Made by a program: the position numbers and the translations under genes. Source: Streptococcus acidominimus (GTDB taxonomy: Bacteria > Bacillota > Bacilli > Lactobacillales > Streptococcaceae). From it: a DNA stretch of 35,145 bases. The DNA lies in assembly GCF_001921825.1 (NCBI RefSeq), contig NZ_MSJL01000024.1, positions 1 through 35,145 of the forward strand. The letters are read 5' to 3'. Below the pieces are notes generated by a model. It did no database searches. It saw nothing but the letters and a program-made list of their open reading frames with translations, and was not told the origin of the DNA. Positions 15,429-23,670 of this stretch are shown in pieces (within the stretch, counting starts at the first letter, position 1; each line of letters opens with the position of its first letter).

Positions 15429-16535
15429 GTGACATTACTGAGCAATCTCAAAAAAATTCATACCATGTACTATGTATCTTTATTATACTTGGTATTTCCT
15501 CTTTATTACTCCGTAAGAGGTGACTATCCATTTTACGTATTTATCATGACAGTGATGTTTGCAGTTGCCTATATCGGTGTGGTGGTGATGGAGCATTCCT
15601 TGAGGGTCAATATTCTCTGGCTCTATCTATGCTGTTATGTTGTCTTTATCAGTTTTATGGAGAACCCTACAATCTCCATGTTTAATTTTTTCTTATCGAA
15701 CCTCCTGACATGGCGTTTTCAGGAAGATAAGATAACAGGGTTTCGATACTGTAGCTTTTATTTAGTCTTACTTGCGACAGTGTATCCCATTTTACTGGCT
15801 CCGGATTTTTCCACACAAATTTTTCTCTTGACGATGAATATAATCTGCATTGGCATGATGTATGCGATGAAGCAATCGGTCAAAAGACAAAAAATAGAAA
15901 ATGAATTGTTTGAAAAAAATGCTTCAATTAACCTACTTTTGGCTGAAAATGAACGCAATCGGATTGGGCAAGACTTACATGATACCCTCGGGCATGTCTT
16001 TGCGATAATGAGTGTCAAGAGTGAGCTAGCCTTAACCTTGATGGAGCATGGCGCCTATGAAAAGGCTAGGCAAGAGGTTCAAGATTTGCAGGACATTGCA
16101 AAAAATTCTATGCAGGAAGTGCGGCAAATTATCCAAGCTGTGAAGCAACATAGCCTGAAAGAAGAATTGCAGATTTTAGGGAATATGCTAGAGCTAGCAG
16201 GGGTTGACTGGACAGTTGAAGGAAGAGTGGTAGAAATGGGCAAGGAGCAGGAAGCTGCTCTGACCATGGCCTTGCGAGAGCTGTGTAACAACCTAATCAA
16301 GCATAGTCAGGCAAGTAGTTGTCGGATTCAGTTGAGTGAAAAAGACGGCTTGCTTCGCGTTCTAGTGGAAGATAATGGGATTGGTTTTGAGCAGGTGACA
16401 GGTGAGGAATTACACTCGATTCGGGACCGCTTGCTTCGCTACCAAGGGAGGGTGGCGATTGTCTCTGCCAAACAGCCAACGCAGATTCAGCTGGAGATTC
16501 CGAAAGGAGATAAAGATGAACATATTAGTCGCTGA
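15429..16535 (+). CDS. Sensor histidine kinase, DesK/LiaS-like (HisKA_3)
   Basis: A 368-residue kinase. About five or six hydrophobic helices fill residues 12-147 with almost no extracellular loop, so it probably senses the membrane itself or the attached transporter. A coiled segment ([13 protein letters not shown]) leads to the HisKA_3 dimerisation box [15 protein letters not shown] with the phospho-acceptor H184, then an HATPase domain with [15 protein letters not shown] (N box) and EDNGIGF (G1 box). It starts with GTG; GGAAG lies about ten bases upstream. Its last 20 bp overlap the response regulator gene. Family known; signal unknown. Confidence 0.92.
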   Translation: MTLLSNLKKIHTMYYVSLLYLVFPLYYSVRGDYPFYVFIMTVMFAVAYIGVVVMEHSLRVNILWLYLCCYVVFISFMENPTISMFNFFLSNLLTWRFQEDKITGFRYCSFYLVLLATVYPILLAPDFSTQIFLLTMNIICIGMMYAMKQSVKRQKIENELFEKNASINLLLAENERNRIGQDLHDTLGHVFAIMSVKSELALTLMEHGAYEKARQEVQDLQDIAKNSMQEVRQIIQAVKQHSLKEELQILGNMLELAGVDWTVEGRVVEMGKEQEAALTMALRELCNNLIKHSQASSCRIQLSEKDGLLRVLVEDNGIGFEQVTGEELHSIRDRLLRYQGRVAIVSAKQPTQIQLEIPKGDKDEHISR

Positions 16536-17115
16536 AGACCAAAGTATGTTGTGCGATGCGCTTTGCCAACTCTTGGAATTACAGGACGGTGTAAACCGGG
16601 TATTCCCTGCTAAAAACGGCTTGGAGGCACAGGTTATCTTACAAGAGAAAAGCGTAGATGTTGCTATTTTAGACATTGAAATGCCCGAGATGACAGGTCT
16701 AGATGTTCTGGAATGGGGGAAAGAAGCCTTACCGAATCTCAAAGTGGTTATGGTGACGACCTTCAAACGACCGGGCTATTTCGAACGCGCCATCCGAGCG
16801 GACGTGGATGCCTATGTATTAAAAGAACGCAGTATTTCTGATTTGATGAGAACCATTGAGCGCGTGCTTCAGGGGAAAAAAGAATATTCCCCAGAGCTTA
16901 TGGAGAGCCTTTTCGTCATGAAAAATCCCCTGACCAGTCAGGAGCAACTCCTCCTGCAAAAAGTCGCTAAAGGCCTGTCCAACCAAGAAATTGCCGACCA
17001 AATGTACCTTTCAAATGGCACCATTCGCAACTATATGTCTACGATCCTCAGCAAACTCAACGCTAGCAACCGCACCGAAGCCATTAATATCGCCAAAGAA
17101 AATGGCTGGTTTTAA
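16516..17115 (+). CDS. LuxR/NarL-family response regulator
   Basis: A 199-residue regulator: receiver domain with acidic pair E7/D8, phospho-acceptor D53 ([11 protein letters not shown]) and conserved K103 (YVLKERS), then a LuxR helix-turn-helix at about 134-195 ([20 protein letters not shown], followed by [20 protein letters not shown]). The start is the ATG after AAAGGAGATAAAG; the frame is open further upstream only because it overlaps the kinase gene. It is the partner of the kinase and probably binds the palindrome near 13503. No phosphatase or further gene follows; degenerate repeat DNA comes next. Confidence 0.95.
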   Translation: MNILVAEDQSMLCDALCQLLELQDGVNRVFPAKNGLEAQVILQEKSVDVAILDIEMPEMTGLDVLEWGKEALPNLKVVMVTTFKRPGYFERAIRADVDAYVLKERSISDLMRTIERVLQGKKEYSPELMESLFVMKNPLTSQEQLLLQKVAKGLSNQEIADQMYLSNGTIRNYMSTILSKLNASNRTEAINIAKENGWF

Positions 17116-17116
17116 A

Positions 17117-17223
17117 GTCTGGTAGACTGTTAAAAGTTGGAAATAGAAGAAGCAGGCTTCTTTCTTTGTAAACCAGTGGCTGTTAGAGGTTGGAGATAAA
17201 GTGAACTAGGCTTGAGTCAAACG
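17117..17223. repeat. Degenerate BOX-like repeat remnants after the two-component operon
   Basis: Two stretches resemble the 57-bp unit of the 18153 array. AGACTGTTAAAAGTTGGAAA (from about 17124) compares with AGACTGTGGAAGGTTGGAGA, and TGTTAGAGGTTGGAGATAAA (from 17181) with TGTGGAAGGTTGGAGATAAA, the latter followed by a decayed counterpart of GTCAAACG. A hairpin AGAAGC-AG-GCTTCT with T-rich tail near 17149-17169 may terminate the operon. Confidence 0.55.
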
Positions 17224-17243
17224 TCCTCACCTCTTTTTTGCTA

Positions 17244-17272
17244 TTGCAATATTGATGAAGTTTTGCTACACT
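17244..17272 (+). promoter_or_regulatory. yqgQ promoter placing the start at the ATG
   Basis: TTGCAA (17244-17249), exact 17-bp spacer, TACACT (17267-17272). The ATG begins at 17279, so the first transcribed base should be at or beside the A of ATG. No Shine-Dalgarno is present. Confidence 0.65.
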
Positions 17273-17278
17273 TTTTCT

Positions 17279-17491
17279 ATGAAGAAACTTTATGATGTGC
17301 AACAGTTATTAAAGCAATTTGGAATCATTATCTATATGGGCAATCGCTTGTATGACATTGAGATGATGCAGATTGAATTGCATCGGATCTATGAAGCAGG
17401 GCTGCTAGATCGCTTGGACTATATGGAGGCTGAGTTGGTTTTAAGACGGGAACATCGTTTGGAATTAGAGTATCAAGAGAAAAAGGAGTAG
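17279..17491 (+). CDS. YqgQ family protein (DUF910)
   Basis: A 70-residue small helical protein, MKKLYDVQQLLKQFG, YMGNRLYDIEMM and LVLRREHRLE being the recognisable blocks of the YqgQ/DUF910 family. In Bacillus and streptococci it sits in a cluster with glucokinase or a rhodanese-like gene; its function is unknown. I chose the ATG at 17279 rather than one nine codons upstream: the family begins at this point and the upstream codons lie within the promoter spacer. The mRNA is probably leaderless. The rhodanese gene follows after 3 bp and has AAGGAG inside the end of this gene. Confidence 0.85.
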   Translation: MKKLYDVQQLLKQFGIIIYMGNRLYDIEMMQIELHRIYEAGLLDRLDYMEAELVLRREHRLELEYQEKKE

Positions 17492-17494
17492 TCA

Positions 17495-17878
17495 ATGTCA
17501 ACGCTTTATGTTTTATTGTTGGTTGTAATCGTATTAGGAGTTTGGGTTGGTTTTAATTACTGGCGCTTACGCCGAGCAGCAAAAGTGGTGGAAAACCATG
17601 CATTTGCGGAAAAAATTCACGGTGGTCAAGTGGTTGATTTGCGTGAACCTGCAGAATATCGAAAAAAGCATATTATGGGTGCGCGCAATATCCCTGCTCA
17701 ACAATTGAAGCAAAGTCTTGCAGCTCTTCGGAAAGACAGGCCTGTCTTGCTCTATGAAAATGATCGCGGTCAATTGGTCATGCAAGCTGCTCTGCTATTG
17801 AAAAAGAATGGTTATAAAGACATCTATATTTTGAGCTATGGTCTAAATGGCTGGGATGGAAAAGTAAAAATGAATTAG
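17495..17878 (+). CDS. Membrane-anchored rhodanese-like protein lacking the catalytic cysteine
   Basis: A 127-residue protein: an N-terminal membrane helix (VLLLVVIVLGVWVGF, residues about 6-20), then a rhodanese fold with GGQVVDLREPAEYRKKHIMG, ARNIPAQQL and the expected active-site loop. At that loop the sequence is LLYENDRGQLVMQAA, where active rhodaneses have Cys in a CxxGxR arrangement. The cysteine is replaced by glutamate and the loop lacks its basic cradle, so sulfurtransferase activity is not expected. It is co-transcribed with yqgQ and ended by a strong terminator. A binding or scaffold role is inference. Confidence 0.88.
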   Translation: MSTLYVLLLVVIVLGVWVGFNYWRLRRAAKVVENHAFAEKIHGGQVVDLREPAEYRKKHIMGARNIPAQQLKQSLAALRKDRPVLLYENDRGQLVMQAALLLKKNGYKDIYILSYGLNGWDGKVKMN

Positions 17879-17880
17879 AG

Positions 17881-17922
17881 AATATAGAAAAAGGGTAGGA
17901 ATACTCTTTTTCTATATTTTTT
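17881..17922 (+). terminator. yqgQ-rhodanese terminator
   Basis: AATATAGAAAAAG and CTTTTTCTATATT form a 13-bp stem followed by further T. Confidence 0.87.
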
Positions 17923-17960
17923 ACAGATTATACTTGTCAAACATCAAAATCTGACGTCGT

Positions 17961-18044
17961 TATAGCCGCTCAGTTTACTTTTATTACTTCGTTAACTCAT
18001 CTTGTGTAATTGAACTAGGACTACGAGCTGTACAAAAAAGAGCG
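17961..18044. repeat. RUP-like MITE, one clear end
   Basis: TATAGCCGCTCAGTTTACTT followed by TTATTACTTCGTTAACTCAT matches the ends at 7521 (reverse) and 27698 (reverse). The shared part extends through TGTGTAATTGAACT, also found at 27643. The far end is not recognisable. Directly upstream lies a copy of the CAGATTTTGATGTTTGAC-type segment, on the minus strand. Confidence 0.75.
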
Positions 18045-18064
18045 ATAACTGTTTCAGTTTTAGC
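18035..18064 (+). repeat. 30-bp direct repeat, copy 1
   Basis: From AAAAAGAGCGATAACTGTTT to TTTTAGC. It matches 27 of 30 positions with the segment at 18477-18506. The pair brackets the BOX-like array. Confidence 0.65.
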
Positions 18065-18085
18065 TGATGATGGTTCTTTAGGAAA

Positions 18086-18357
18086 TAGGCTGAAAACCTC
18101 CATTGGAGCTTTTCACTCGTCAAAACTCCTATTTTTGCTTTGCTCGCTTCCACAGTCTAGGAATAGACTGTGGAAGGTTGGAGATAAAACGAGTGTAACT
18201 CGTGTCAAACAGTCTAGGAATAGACTGTGGAAGGTTGGAGATAAAACGAGTGTAACTCGTGTCAAACAGTCTAGGAATAGACTGTGGAAGGTTGGAGATA
18301 AAACGAGTGAAACTCGTGTCAAACGCTCTCGTATCTTGGGGAATTGAGTTCAGCCTA
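18086..18357. repeat. BOX-like composite repeat with a three-copy 57-bp array
   Basis: Bounded by an inverted terminal match: TAGGCTGAA at 18086-18094 and TTCAGCCTA at 18349-18357. Inside are three head-to-tail units of exactly 57 bp (18153-18209, 18210-18266, 18267-18323), the last differing at GTGAAACTCG. Each unit holds two hairpins: CAGTCTA-GGA/A-TAGACTG and ACGAGT-GTA-ACTCGT. The plan (outer modules plus a variable number of middle units) mirrors pneumococcal BOX elements (boxA, repeated boxB, boxC), although the unit is longer. Because 57 is a multiple of three, both strands show open frames with 19-residue repeats; I do not consider them genes. Confidence 0.8.
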
Positions 18358-18476
18358 AAACCTCGGAAAATAGATAAACATTCCTAGAAGCTACGCTTCT
18401 TCGTCATGTTTCCTAATTTTCAGTCGGTTTTTTAACGGCTTCACATCTTAACTGAACACGCCCTAAACTCTGTGCG

Positions 18477-18506
18477 AAAAAGAGACATAACTGTTTCAGC
18501 TTTAGC
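18477..18506 (+). repeat. 30-bp direct repeat, copy 2
   Basis: From AAAAAGAGACATAACTGTTT to CTTTAGC, the partner of the copy at 18035-18064. The rest of 18358-18560 shows no gene. Confidence 0.65.
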
Positions 18507-18560
18507 CAGTTCCAGATTTTGATTTTTACAAATTGGGGAGTATTAGATTAGAGATAAGTA

Positions 18561-18569
18561 TGCTATAAT
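18561..18569 (+). promoter_or_regulatory. rsmD promoter (extended -10) abutting the start codon
   Basis: TGCTATAAT with TATAAT at 18564-18569; only seven bases separate it from the ATG at 18577. No Shine-Dalgarno is present, so a leaderless transcript is predicted. Confidence 0.6.
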
Positions 18570-18576
18570 AAGAGCT

Positions 18577-19116
18577 ATGAGAGTTATTTCGGGAGATTAC
18601 GGTGGAAGACCGCTCAAAACCTTGCCAGGTAAGACCACACGTCCGACTTCAGACAAGGTTCGCGGTGCGATGTTTAACATGATTGGTCCCTATTTTGATG
18701 GGGGACGTGTTTTAGATTTATTTGCAGGAAGCGGAGGTTTGTCCATTGAGGCCATTTCGCGTGGCATGACGCAGGCTGTTCTGGTAGAACGGGATCGGCA
18801 GGCGCAGGCCATCATTCGGGAAAATATCGCTATGACCAAGGAAGCAGGGAAGTTTCAACTCTTGTCAATGGAAGCCAAACAAGCGTTACAGCTGGTGCAA
18901 GAGCCGTTTGACCTAGTCTTTTTAGACCCACCCTATGCCGAGGAGACGATTGTAGAGACGATCACAGATCTGTGTCAAAAAAATCTTCTGGCAGAAGAGG
19001 TCATGGTGGTCTGTGAGACTGATAAGCAGGTTCAACTTCCAGAAGAAATTGCAGATTTGGGTATCTGGAAAGAAAAAATTTATGGAATTACTAAGGTAGC
19101 AGTCTATGTCAGATAA
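18577..19116 (+). CDS. rsmD: 16S rRNA (guanine-966 N2)-methyltransferase RsmD
   Basis: A 179-residue Rossmann-fold methyltransferase modifying G966 of 16S rRNA. Signatures: the N-terminal [30 protein letters not shown], the SAM-binding [15 protein letters not shown] (about residues 45-59), acidic ribose-binding LVERD, and the catalytic DPPY in [11 protein letters not shown]. Length and order match the family. It overlaps coaD by 11 bp, and coaD overlaps sepM, giving the conserved Firmicute trio rsmD-coaD-ylbL. It has no ribosome binding site; see its promoter. Confidence 0.96.
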   Translation: MRVISGDYGGRPLKTLPGKTTRPTSDKVRGAMFNMIGPYFDGGRVLDLFAGSGGLSIEAISRGMTQAVLVERDRQAQAIIRENIAMTKEAGKFQLLSMEAKQALQLVQEPFDLVFLDPPYAEETIVETITDLCQKNLLAEEVMVVCETDKQVQLPEEIADLGIWKEKIYGITKVAVYVR

Positions 19117-19594
19117 AATTGGACTTTTTACAGGGTCATTTGATCCACTTACGAATGGGCACTTGGACTTGATTCAACGAGCCAGTCAACTATTTGATGT
19201 CCTCTATGTGGGGATCTTTGTCAATCCACACAAGCAGGGTCTCTTTGCGAGTGAGGAGCGTAAACGCTTGATAGAAGAAGCAGTCGCAGAGCTACCGAGG
19301 GTCAAGGTCTTACTGGCTCAAGATGAGTTGGTGGTGGATGTGGCACGAAAAATTGGTGCAACTTATCTGGTGCGTGGCTTGCGCAACGGGATCGATTTGG
19401 AGTATGAAGCCAGCTTTGACTTTTACAATCGTGAGTTAGCTCCCGACATAGAGACCATTTATCTGTTGGCGAAGCCAGAATACAAGTTTGTCTCCTCGGG
19501 TCAAGTACGGGAATTGTTGCATTTTAGACAAGATGTTAGCCCCTACGTCCCTGAAAACATTAGCAAGGAATTGATGAAAAATGAAGAAAAATAA
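19106..19594 (+). CDS. coaD: Phosphopantetheine adenylyltransferase
   Basis: A 162-residue nucleotidyltransferase catalysing the penultimate step of coenzyme A synthesis (4'-phosphopantetheine + ATP to dephospho-CoA). The nucleotide-binding motif is [11 protein letters not shown] near residues 9-19, with [14 protein letters not shown] and [12 protein letters not shown] as further family blocks. Size is normal. Translation is coupled to both neighbours by overlaps (11 bp upstream, 14 bp downstream). Confidence 0.97.
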   Translation: MSDKIGLFTGSFDPLTNGHLDLIQRASQLFDVLYVGIFVNPHKQGLFASEERKRLIEEAVAELPRVKVLLAQDELVVDVARKIGATYLVRGLRNGIDLEYEASFDFYNRELAPDIETIYLLAKPEYKFVSSGQVRELLHFRQDVSPYVPENISKELMKNEEK

Positions 19595-20630
19595 AAAATT
19601 ATACCTGATTCTCTCGATTATTGTATCGACTGTCCTATTGTGGCTTGCCTTTATCTACCCTCTCCCCTACTATATCGAAAGTCCCGGTGGTGCAGCGGAT
19701 ATTCGTACAGTATTGACAGTGGATAATAAGCCAGATGAACAGTCGGGATCCTATAATTTTGTCTATATACAAGTCAAGCCAGCAACAGCTGTTCAGCTCT
19801 TACTTGCTACCTTTGACTCTCATTCTGATGTGATTCCTAAGGAAGAATTGGCAGGGGGTGCAGATACGGAAGATTTTTACCGCATTAGTCAATTCTACAT
19901 GGAAACGTCGCAGAATATGGCAAAATACCAAGGATTGACCTTGGCAAAGAAAGAGGCCTCTTTAGAGTTTTTCGGCGTGTATATCCTCAACGTTGCTGAA
20001 GACTCCACCTTTAAGCAGATCTTGAATATTGCCGATACAGTCGTGAGTGTCAATGGCAGAACTTTTAAGAGTTCACCTGAATTGATTGAATACGTCAGTG
20101 GCTTGACGCTTGGCAGTGATGTGAAAGTAGGCTATTTGAGCGCGGGACAAGAAATGACCGCCGATGGAAAAATTATCAAGCTAGCAAATGGAAAAAATGG
20201 GATTGGAATTGGTCTCGTTGACCATACCGAGGTAAAAAGTAAGGAGCAGATTGATTTTCAGACAGGCAATATCGGGGGGCCGAGTGCAGGTTTGATGTTT
20301 ACCCTCGCGATTTATACCCAGTTGGCGGATCCTGATTTGCGGGATGGTCGTATGATTGCGGGGACAGGAACGATTGAGCAAGATGGTTCAGTTGGTGATA
20401 TTGGGGGTGCAGACAAGAAAGTCTTATCCGCAGCAATCGCAGGGGCAAGTGTCTTCTTTGTACCCAACAATCCTGTTGATAAAGAAATCTTAAAGCAAAA
20501 CCCCAATGCGAAAACCAATTATGAAGAAGCAATGGAGGCTGTCAAAAAGAATAATCTTGACATTGAAGTCGTACCTGTTACGAATGTCAAGGAAGCGATT
20601 GACTATCTCAAGAAAACGAAGAGCCAATAA
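19581..20630 (+). CDS. sepM: SepM/YlbL-type membrane serine protease (PDZ plus Lon-like S16 domain)
   Basis: A 349-residue protein. An N-terminal membrane helix ([20 protein letters not shown]) anchors it, followed by a PDZ domain (about 115-205; [14 protein letters not shown]) and a Lon-type catalytic domain. The Ser-Lys dyad is visible: GGPSAGLMF (Ser about 233) and [10 protein letters not shown] (Lys about 276-278). In S. mutans the orthologue SepM trims the competence peptide CSP outside the cell; in Bacillus YlbL is a quality-control protease. Which substrate applies here is unknown; no competence peptide gene is in the window. The terminator overlaps the stop codon. Confidence 0.93.
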   Translation: MKKNKKLYLILSIIVSTVLLWLAFIYPLPYYIESPGGAADIRTVLTVDNKPDEQSGSYNFVYIQVKPATAVQLLLATFDSHSDVIPKEELAGGADTEDFYRISQFYMETSQNMAKYQGLTLAKKEASLEFFGVYILNVAEDSTFKQILNIADTVVSVNGRTFKSSPELIEYVSGLTLGSDVKVGYLSAGQEMTADGKIIKLANGKNGIGIGLVDHTEVKSKEQIDFQTGNIGGPSAGLMFTLAIYTQLADPDLRDGRMIAGTGTIEQDGSVGDIGGADKKVLSAAIAGASVFFVPNNPVDKEILKQNPNAKTNYEEAMEAVKKNNLDIEVVPVTNVKEAIDYLKKTKSQ

Positions 20631-20642
20631 AGGCTCTTTTTT
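20619..20642 (+). terminator. rsmD-coaD-sepM operon terminator
   Basis: AAGAGCC-AATAAA-GGCTCTT plus T tract; the sepM stop codon lies in the loop. Confidence 0.85.
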
Positions 20643-20653
20643 GGTAGAGTTTG

Positions 20654-20704
20654 ATACTAGGCAATGAGTCGCAGGTAGTACTAAAAATAAACTAAACGGC
20701 TATA
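20654..20704. repeat. RUP-like MITE, right half, with inverted core
   Basis: ATACTAGGCAATGAGTCGCA through AAAATAAACTAAACGGCTATA. One terminal repeat is intact. Compared with the copy at 32386-32491 the core between the AGTACT motifs is turned round relative to the same terminus. No left end is seen. Confidence 0.75.
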
Positions 20705-20983
20705 AAAGATAGGTGAAACAGCTGTCTCTTGACATGCAATGAAAAGCAACTTGCTTGTCGAATGATTGAAAAAGTTATCACTGCTTTTCAACTAGCTTGC
20801 TTATCCTTATCTTTCGATAGTGGGGAAAGTAGCTTTGCTAAACTGCTCTCAACCTTTCATGAAAGTGGATTTTCATTGGGGATTAGGAACCCTTCAAAGG
20901 GGAATGTTGTGTTAGAGAGAGTATGAGAATGTTCTGAAAATTCTAGTCTATCGCCTTGGCTCTATCAATATGGTGTCAAGTCG
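20705..20983. other. Gene-free stretch upstream of yutD
   Basis: No credible gene: a 65-codon frame at 20729 has no ribosome binding site and no recognisable family. TGAAAAGCA (20740-20748) and TGCTTTTCA (20782-20790) form a 9-bp inverted repeat. Otherwise I see nothing assignable. Confidence 0.5.
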
Positions 20984-20992
20984 TGTTATAAT
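20984..20992 (+). promoter_or_regulatory. yutD promoter (extended -10)
   Basis: TGTTATAAT with TATAAT at 20987-20992. An AAGGAGG ribosome binding site follows at about 21018 before the ATG. Confidence 0.65.
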
Positions 20993-21028
20993 GATAAGGT
21001 TAGATAGAAAAAGAGAGAAGGAGGAGTG

Positions 21029-21595
21029 ATGAAGAAGGAAATCGCACCTGAATTGTACAATTATAATAAATTTCCTGGACCTAGTTTTGCTCGTGTCGGG
21101 GACAAGGTTGTCGCAGAAAATATTGAATTAGACCTCTTAGAAGACTACCGCGACGCTTTTGACCAGACAGCCTTTGGGCAACGTTTTTCTGCCCTCATGC
21201 TTAAATTTGATTACATTGTGGGAGATTGGGGCAATGAACAGCTTCGATTGAAAGGGTTTTACAGGGAGGACAGGACGGTTAAGTCTGATTTGAAAATAGG
21301 TCGCCTAGATGATTATCTGACAGAATTTTGTAACTTTGGTTGCGCCTATTTTGTTTTGGGTAATGCTAGACCGCAAGAACCGTCTATTGAAGTAGAAGAA
21401 CGACCAAGTCGGAAACGCCGTAGTCGTAATAATCGCAAGCCCCAGCGTTCATTTATCGTAAAGGAAAAAGGCGAGAAGAATGACTGGCGTTCACACAAGC
21501 ACAACAAACCAGAACACACTAAAAAACAGAGTAAGAAAAAGAATCAGCGTGAATCACAAGAGAGCAAAAGAGGCTTTGTGATCCGCCAAAAGTAG
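21029..21595 (+). CDS. YutD family protein (DUF1027) with long basic tail
   Basis: A 188-residue protein. The first 110 residues form the YutD domain ([48 protein letters not shown]). The last 70 are highly basic and disordered ([28 protein letters not shown]), which suggests RNA or ribosome contact; this is inference. Function is not established. It is the first gene of a yutD-rlmN-vanZ operon conserved in streptococci; the rlmN start is 7 bp away. I use the ATG at 21029; the GTG immediately before it is also possible. Confidence 0.88.
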   Translation: MKKEIAPELYNYNKFPGPSFARVGDKVVAENIELDLLEDYRDAFDQTAFGQRFSALMLKFDYIVGDWGNEQLRLKGFYREDRTVKSDLKIGRLDDYLTEFCNFGCAYFVLGNARPQEPSIEVEERPSRKRRSRNNRKPQRSFIVKEKGEKNDWRSHKHNKPEHTKKQSKKKNQRESQESKRGFVIRQK

Positions 21596-21602
21596 GAGAC
21601 CT

Positions 21603-22715
21603 ATGAAACCATCAATTTATAGCCTTAGTCGTACTGATTTGACAGACTGGGTATTGGAACAGGGAGAAAAGAAATTCCGAGCCAGTCAGATTTGGGAGTG
21701 GCTCTATCGTAAGCGTGTACAGGCTTTTGAGGAGATGACCAACCTTTCTAAGGATTTGATTGGCAAGCTCAATCAACACTTTGTGGTCAATCCTCTCACG
21801 CAGCGCATTGTGCAAGAATCAAAAGACGGAACTGTCAAATACCTTTTTGAGTTGCCGGATGGCATGCTGATTGAAACTGTCTTGATGCGGCAGCATTATG
21901 GTTTGTCCGTCTGTGTGACGACCCAGGTCGGCTGTAATATTGGCTGTACCTTCTGCGCTTCTGGCTTGATTCGCAAACAACGGGATTTGAATAGTGGTGA
22001 AATCATGGCGCAGATTATGTTGGTTCAGAAGTACTTTGATGACCGTCATCAGGGAGAACGCGTCAGCCATATCGTGGTCATGGGGATTGGGGAGCCTTTT
22101 GATAACTATGACAATGTCCTCAATTTCCTAAGGATTGTGAACGATGACAAGGGGATGGCGATTGGTGCTCGGCACATTACCGTTTCAACCTCTGGTCTAG
22201 CACCGAAAATTCGTGAATTTGCTAGAGAAGGTGTGCAGGTTAATCTGGCAGTTTCTCTCCATGCACCGAATAATGACATTCGATCCAGCATTATGCGTAT
22301 CAATCGCAAGTTTCCAATCGAGGTCTTGTTTGAAGCGATTGAGGACTATATTGAAACCACCAATCGTCGCGTTACCTTTGAGTATATTATGCTCAATCAG
22401 GTCAATGACGGTGTAGAACAGGCTCAAGAATTGGCGGATTTGACCAAGAATATCCGGAAGTTGTCCTACGTCAATCTGATTCCATACAATCCTGTGAGCG
22501 AGCATGACCAGTACAGTCGTTCCACACCCGAACGTGTGGCAGCCTTCTATGACCGCCTCAAGAAAAATGGTGTAAACTGTGTCGTTCGTCAAGAACATGG
22601 TACGGATATTGATGCGGCTTGTGGTCAGTTGCGTTCTAACACGATGAAAAAAGACCGGGAATCAGCGCGTGCTCGCGTGGCAGCAGCCAAGGCGAAGGCA
22701 GGCATCAAGGCATGA
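21603..22715 (+). CDS. rlmN: Dual-specificity 23S rRNA A2503 / tRNA A37 C2-methyltransferase RlmN
   Basis: A 370-residue radical SAM enzyme that methylates C2 of A2503 in 23S rRNA and A37 in tRNAs. The [4Fe-4S] cluster motif is [11 protein letters not shown] (three cysteines near residues 118-125). The methyl-carrier cysteine lies in the C-terminal [10 protein letters not shown], and the partner cysteine in the NCVVRQEHG region. GEPFDNYDN and [10 protein letters not shown] are further family blocks. The ribosome binding site TAGGAG precedes the ATG. Length fits the family; Cfr-type resistance enzymes differ, and nothing suggests Cfr here. Confidence 0.96.
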   Translation: MKPSIYSLSRTDLTDWVLEQGEKKFRASQIWEWLYRKRVQAFEEMTNLSKDLIGKLNQHFVVNPLTQRIVQESKDGTVKYLFELPDGMLIETVLMRQHYGLSVCVTTQVGCNIGCTFCASGLIRKQRDLNSGEIMAQIMLVQKYFDDRHQGERVSHIVVMGIGEPFDNYDNVLNFLRIVNDDKGMAIGARHITVSTSGLAPKIREFAREGVQVNLAVSLHAPNNDIRSSIMRINRKFPIEVLFEAIEDYIETTNRRVTFEYIMLNQVNDGVEQAQELADLTKNIRKLSYVNLIPYNPVSEHDQYSRSTPERVAAFYDRLKKNGVNCVVRQEHGTDIDAACGQLRSNTMKKDRESARARVAAAKAKAGIKA

Positions 22716-23254
22716 AACACCTCTTTCAAAGGAATGGAGACTTGACCCCCTTTGGCCGAAAAATCGTTCTATTCTGGGTGCGGATTTATGCCCTTGCAAT
22801 CCCTTGCATGTGCTTTCTGCCCCAGAGCTTCTATCCCCAGTATAAGATGTTTTCGACACCCGGTCTTGTCCAAATTGGCAGGCTCTATATTCTTCCGATC
22901 CCTTTCAACAGTTTTGTTAACGCAGGTAAGCTCGATAGTTTAGCAGATTGGTGGCTGCTCCTGCTTCAAAATCTGACCAATATTTTCCTGCTCTATCCCC
23001 TTGTCCTAGCCTTAGTGTTTCTTTTCAAGAAATGGCAGAGCCTTCAAGCAGTTGTCCTTTACAGCTTTTTGCTTAGTCTGTCTATCGAGTGTCTCCAGCT
23101 TTTATTGGACTTCCTCTTTGATGTAGGTCGTGTTTTTGAAGTTGATGACCTATGGACAAACACCCTAGGAGGTTTCCTTGCCTATCTGACCTATGGCATG
23201 TGGAAGCGGGCTTGTAGAAAGATGCGTACGACTTCAAGGAAAGGAAAATCGTAG
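22712..23254 (+). CDS. VanZ-like family membrane protein
   Basis: A 180-residue protein with about four or five membrane helices and the VanZ features: IPFNSF after the first external loop, then [29 protein letters not shown] and GGFLAYL. VanZ proteins are linked to glycopeptide or lipoglycopeptide tolerance in some species, but chromosomal streptococcal members have no proven role. It overlaps rlmN by 4 bp, so it belongs to the same operon. The strong palindromic terminator lies about 95 bp downstream. Confidence 0.87.
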   Translation: MKHLFQRNGDLTPFGRKIVLFWVRIYALAIPCMCFLPQSFYPQYKMFSTPGLVQIGRLYILPIPFNSFVNAGKLDSLADWWLLLLQNLTNIFLLYPLVLALVFLFKKWQSLQAVVLYSFLLSLSIECLQLLLDFLFDVGRVFEVDDLWTNTLGGFLAYLTYGMWKRACRKMRTTSRKGKS

Positions 23255-23347
23255 ATAGTGACTAGGATATGAAAGGTGTTCGTTTAGAAATTCTGTACAA
23301 TCGTCTGCTTATCTCCCGGTAATAGAGTATGAGATAACGGGTGTCGT

Positions 23348-23394
23348 TATAAGAAAATGAGGTTGGTAGATTCTACCAACCTCATTTTCTTATA
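23348..23394. terminator. 47-bp perfect palindromic terminator between vanZ and pepC
   Basis: The left arm of 23 bases (TATAAGAAAATGAGGTTGGT then AGA) is the exact reverse complement of the right arm, with a single central T. A-runs and T-runs flank the G+C part in both directions, so it serves both convergent transcripts. Confidence 0.9.
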
Positions 23395-23488
23395 TTATAA
23401 TCGCTTATACCCATCAAAAATCAAATTCTGACGAGTATAAATGAACCGACTATAAAGGATACTTTATCACTTGTTAGATTTTCCCTTT

Positions 23489-23595
23489 TATAGCCGTTTA
23501 GTTTATTTTTAGTACTAGGCAACGAGTCGCAGGTAGTACTGGGGTACAGCAAGACGAGTTAACGAAGTAATAAAAATATAAACTAAATGACTATA
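23489..23595. repeat. RUP-like MITE, complete (107 bp)
   Basis: Bounded by TATAGCCGTTTAGTTTAT and the complement of TATAGTCATTTAGTTTAT, with a core AGTACTAGGCAACGAGTCGC and AAGACGAGTTAACGAAGTAA. It is the same element as 32386-32491 in opposite orientation. The ends match the left end of the IS630-family element at 34993. The length equals that of pneumococcal RUP. Confidence 0.9.
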
Positions 23596-23670
23596 CCATA
23601 GTTGCTGCATGCTGCCAGATAGATATGGATACTCTAGGCTAGACTTTGTAAGCGATGGTTTTTTCCAATC

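Noticed and set aside
18113..18347. Open frames on both strands encoding 19-residue repeats (for example QSRNRLWKVGDKTSVTRVK)
   Set aside because: They arise because the 57-bp DNA repeat is a multiple of three. They exist on both strands, have no ribosome binding site, and coincide with hairpin-rich BOX-like DNA.
20729..20926. 65-codon frame upstream of yutD
   Set aside because: No ribosome binding site, unusual composition, no family resemblance, surrounded by repeat remnants.
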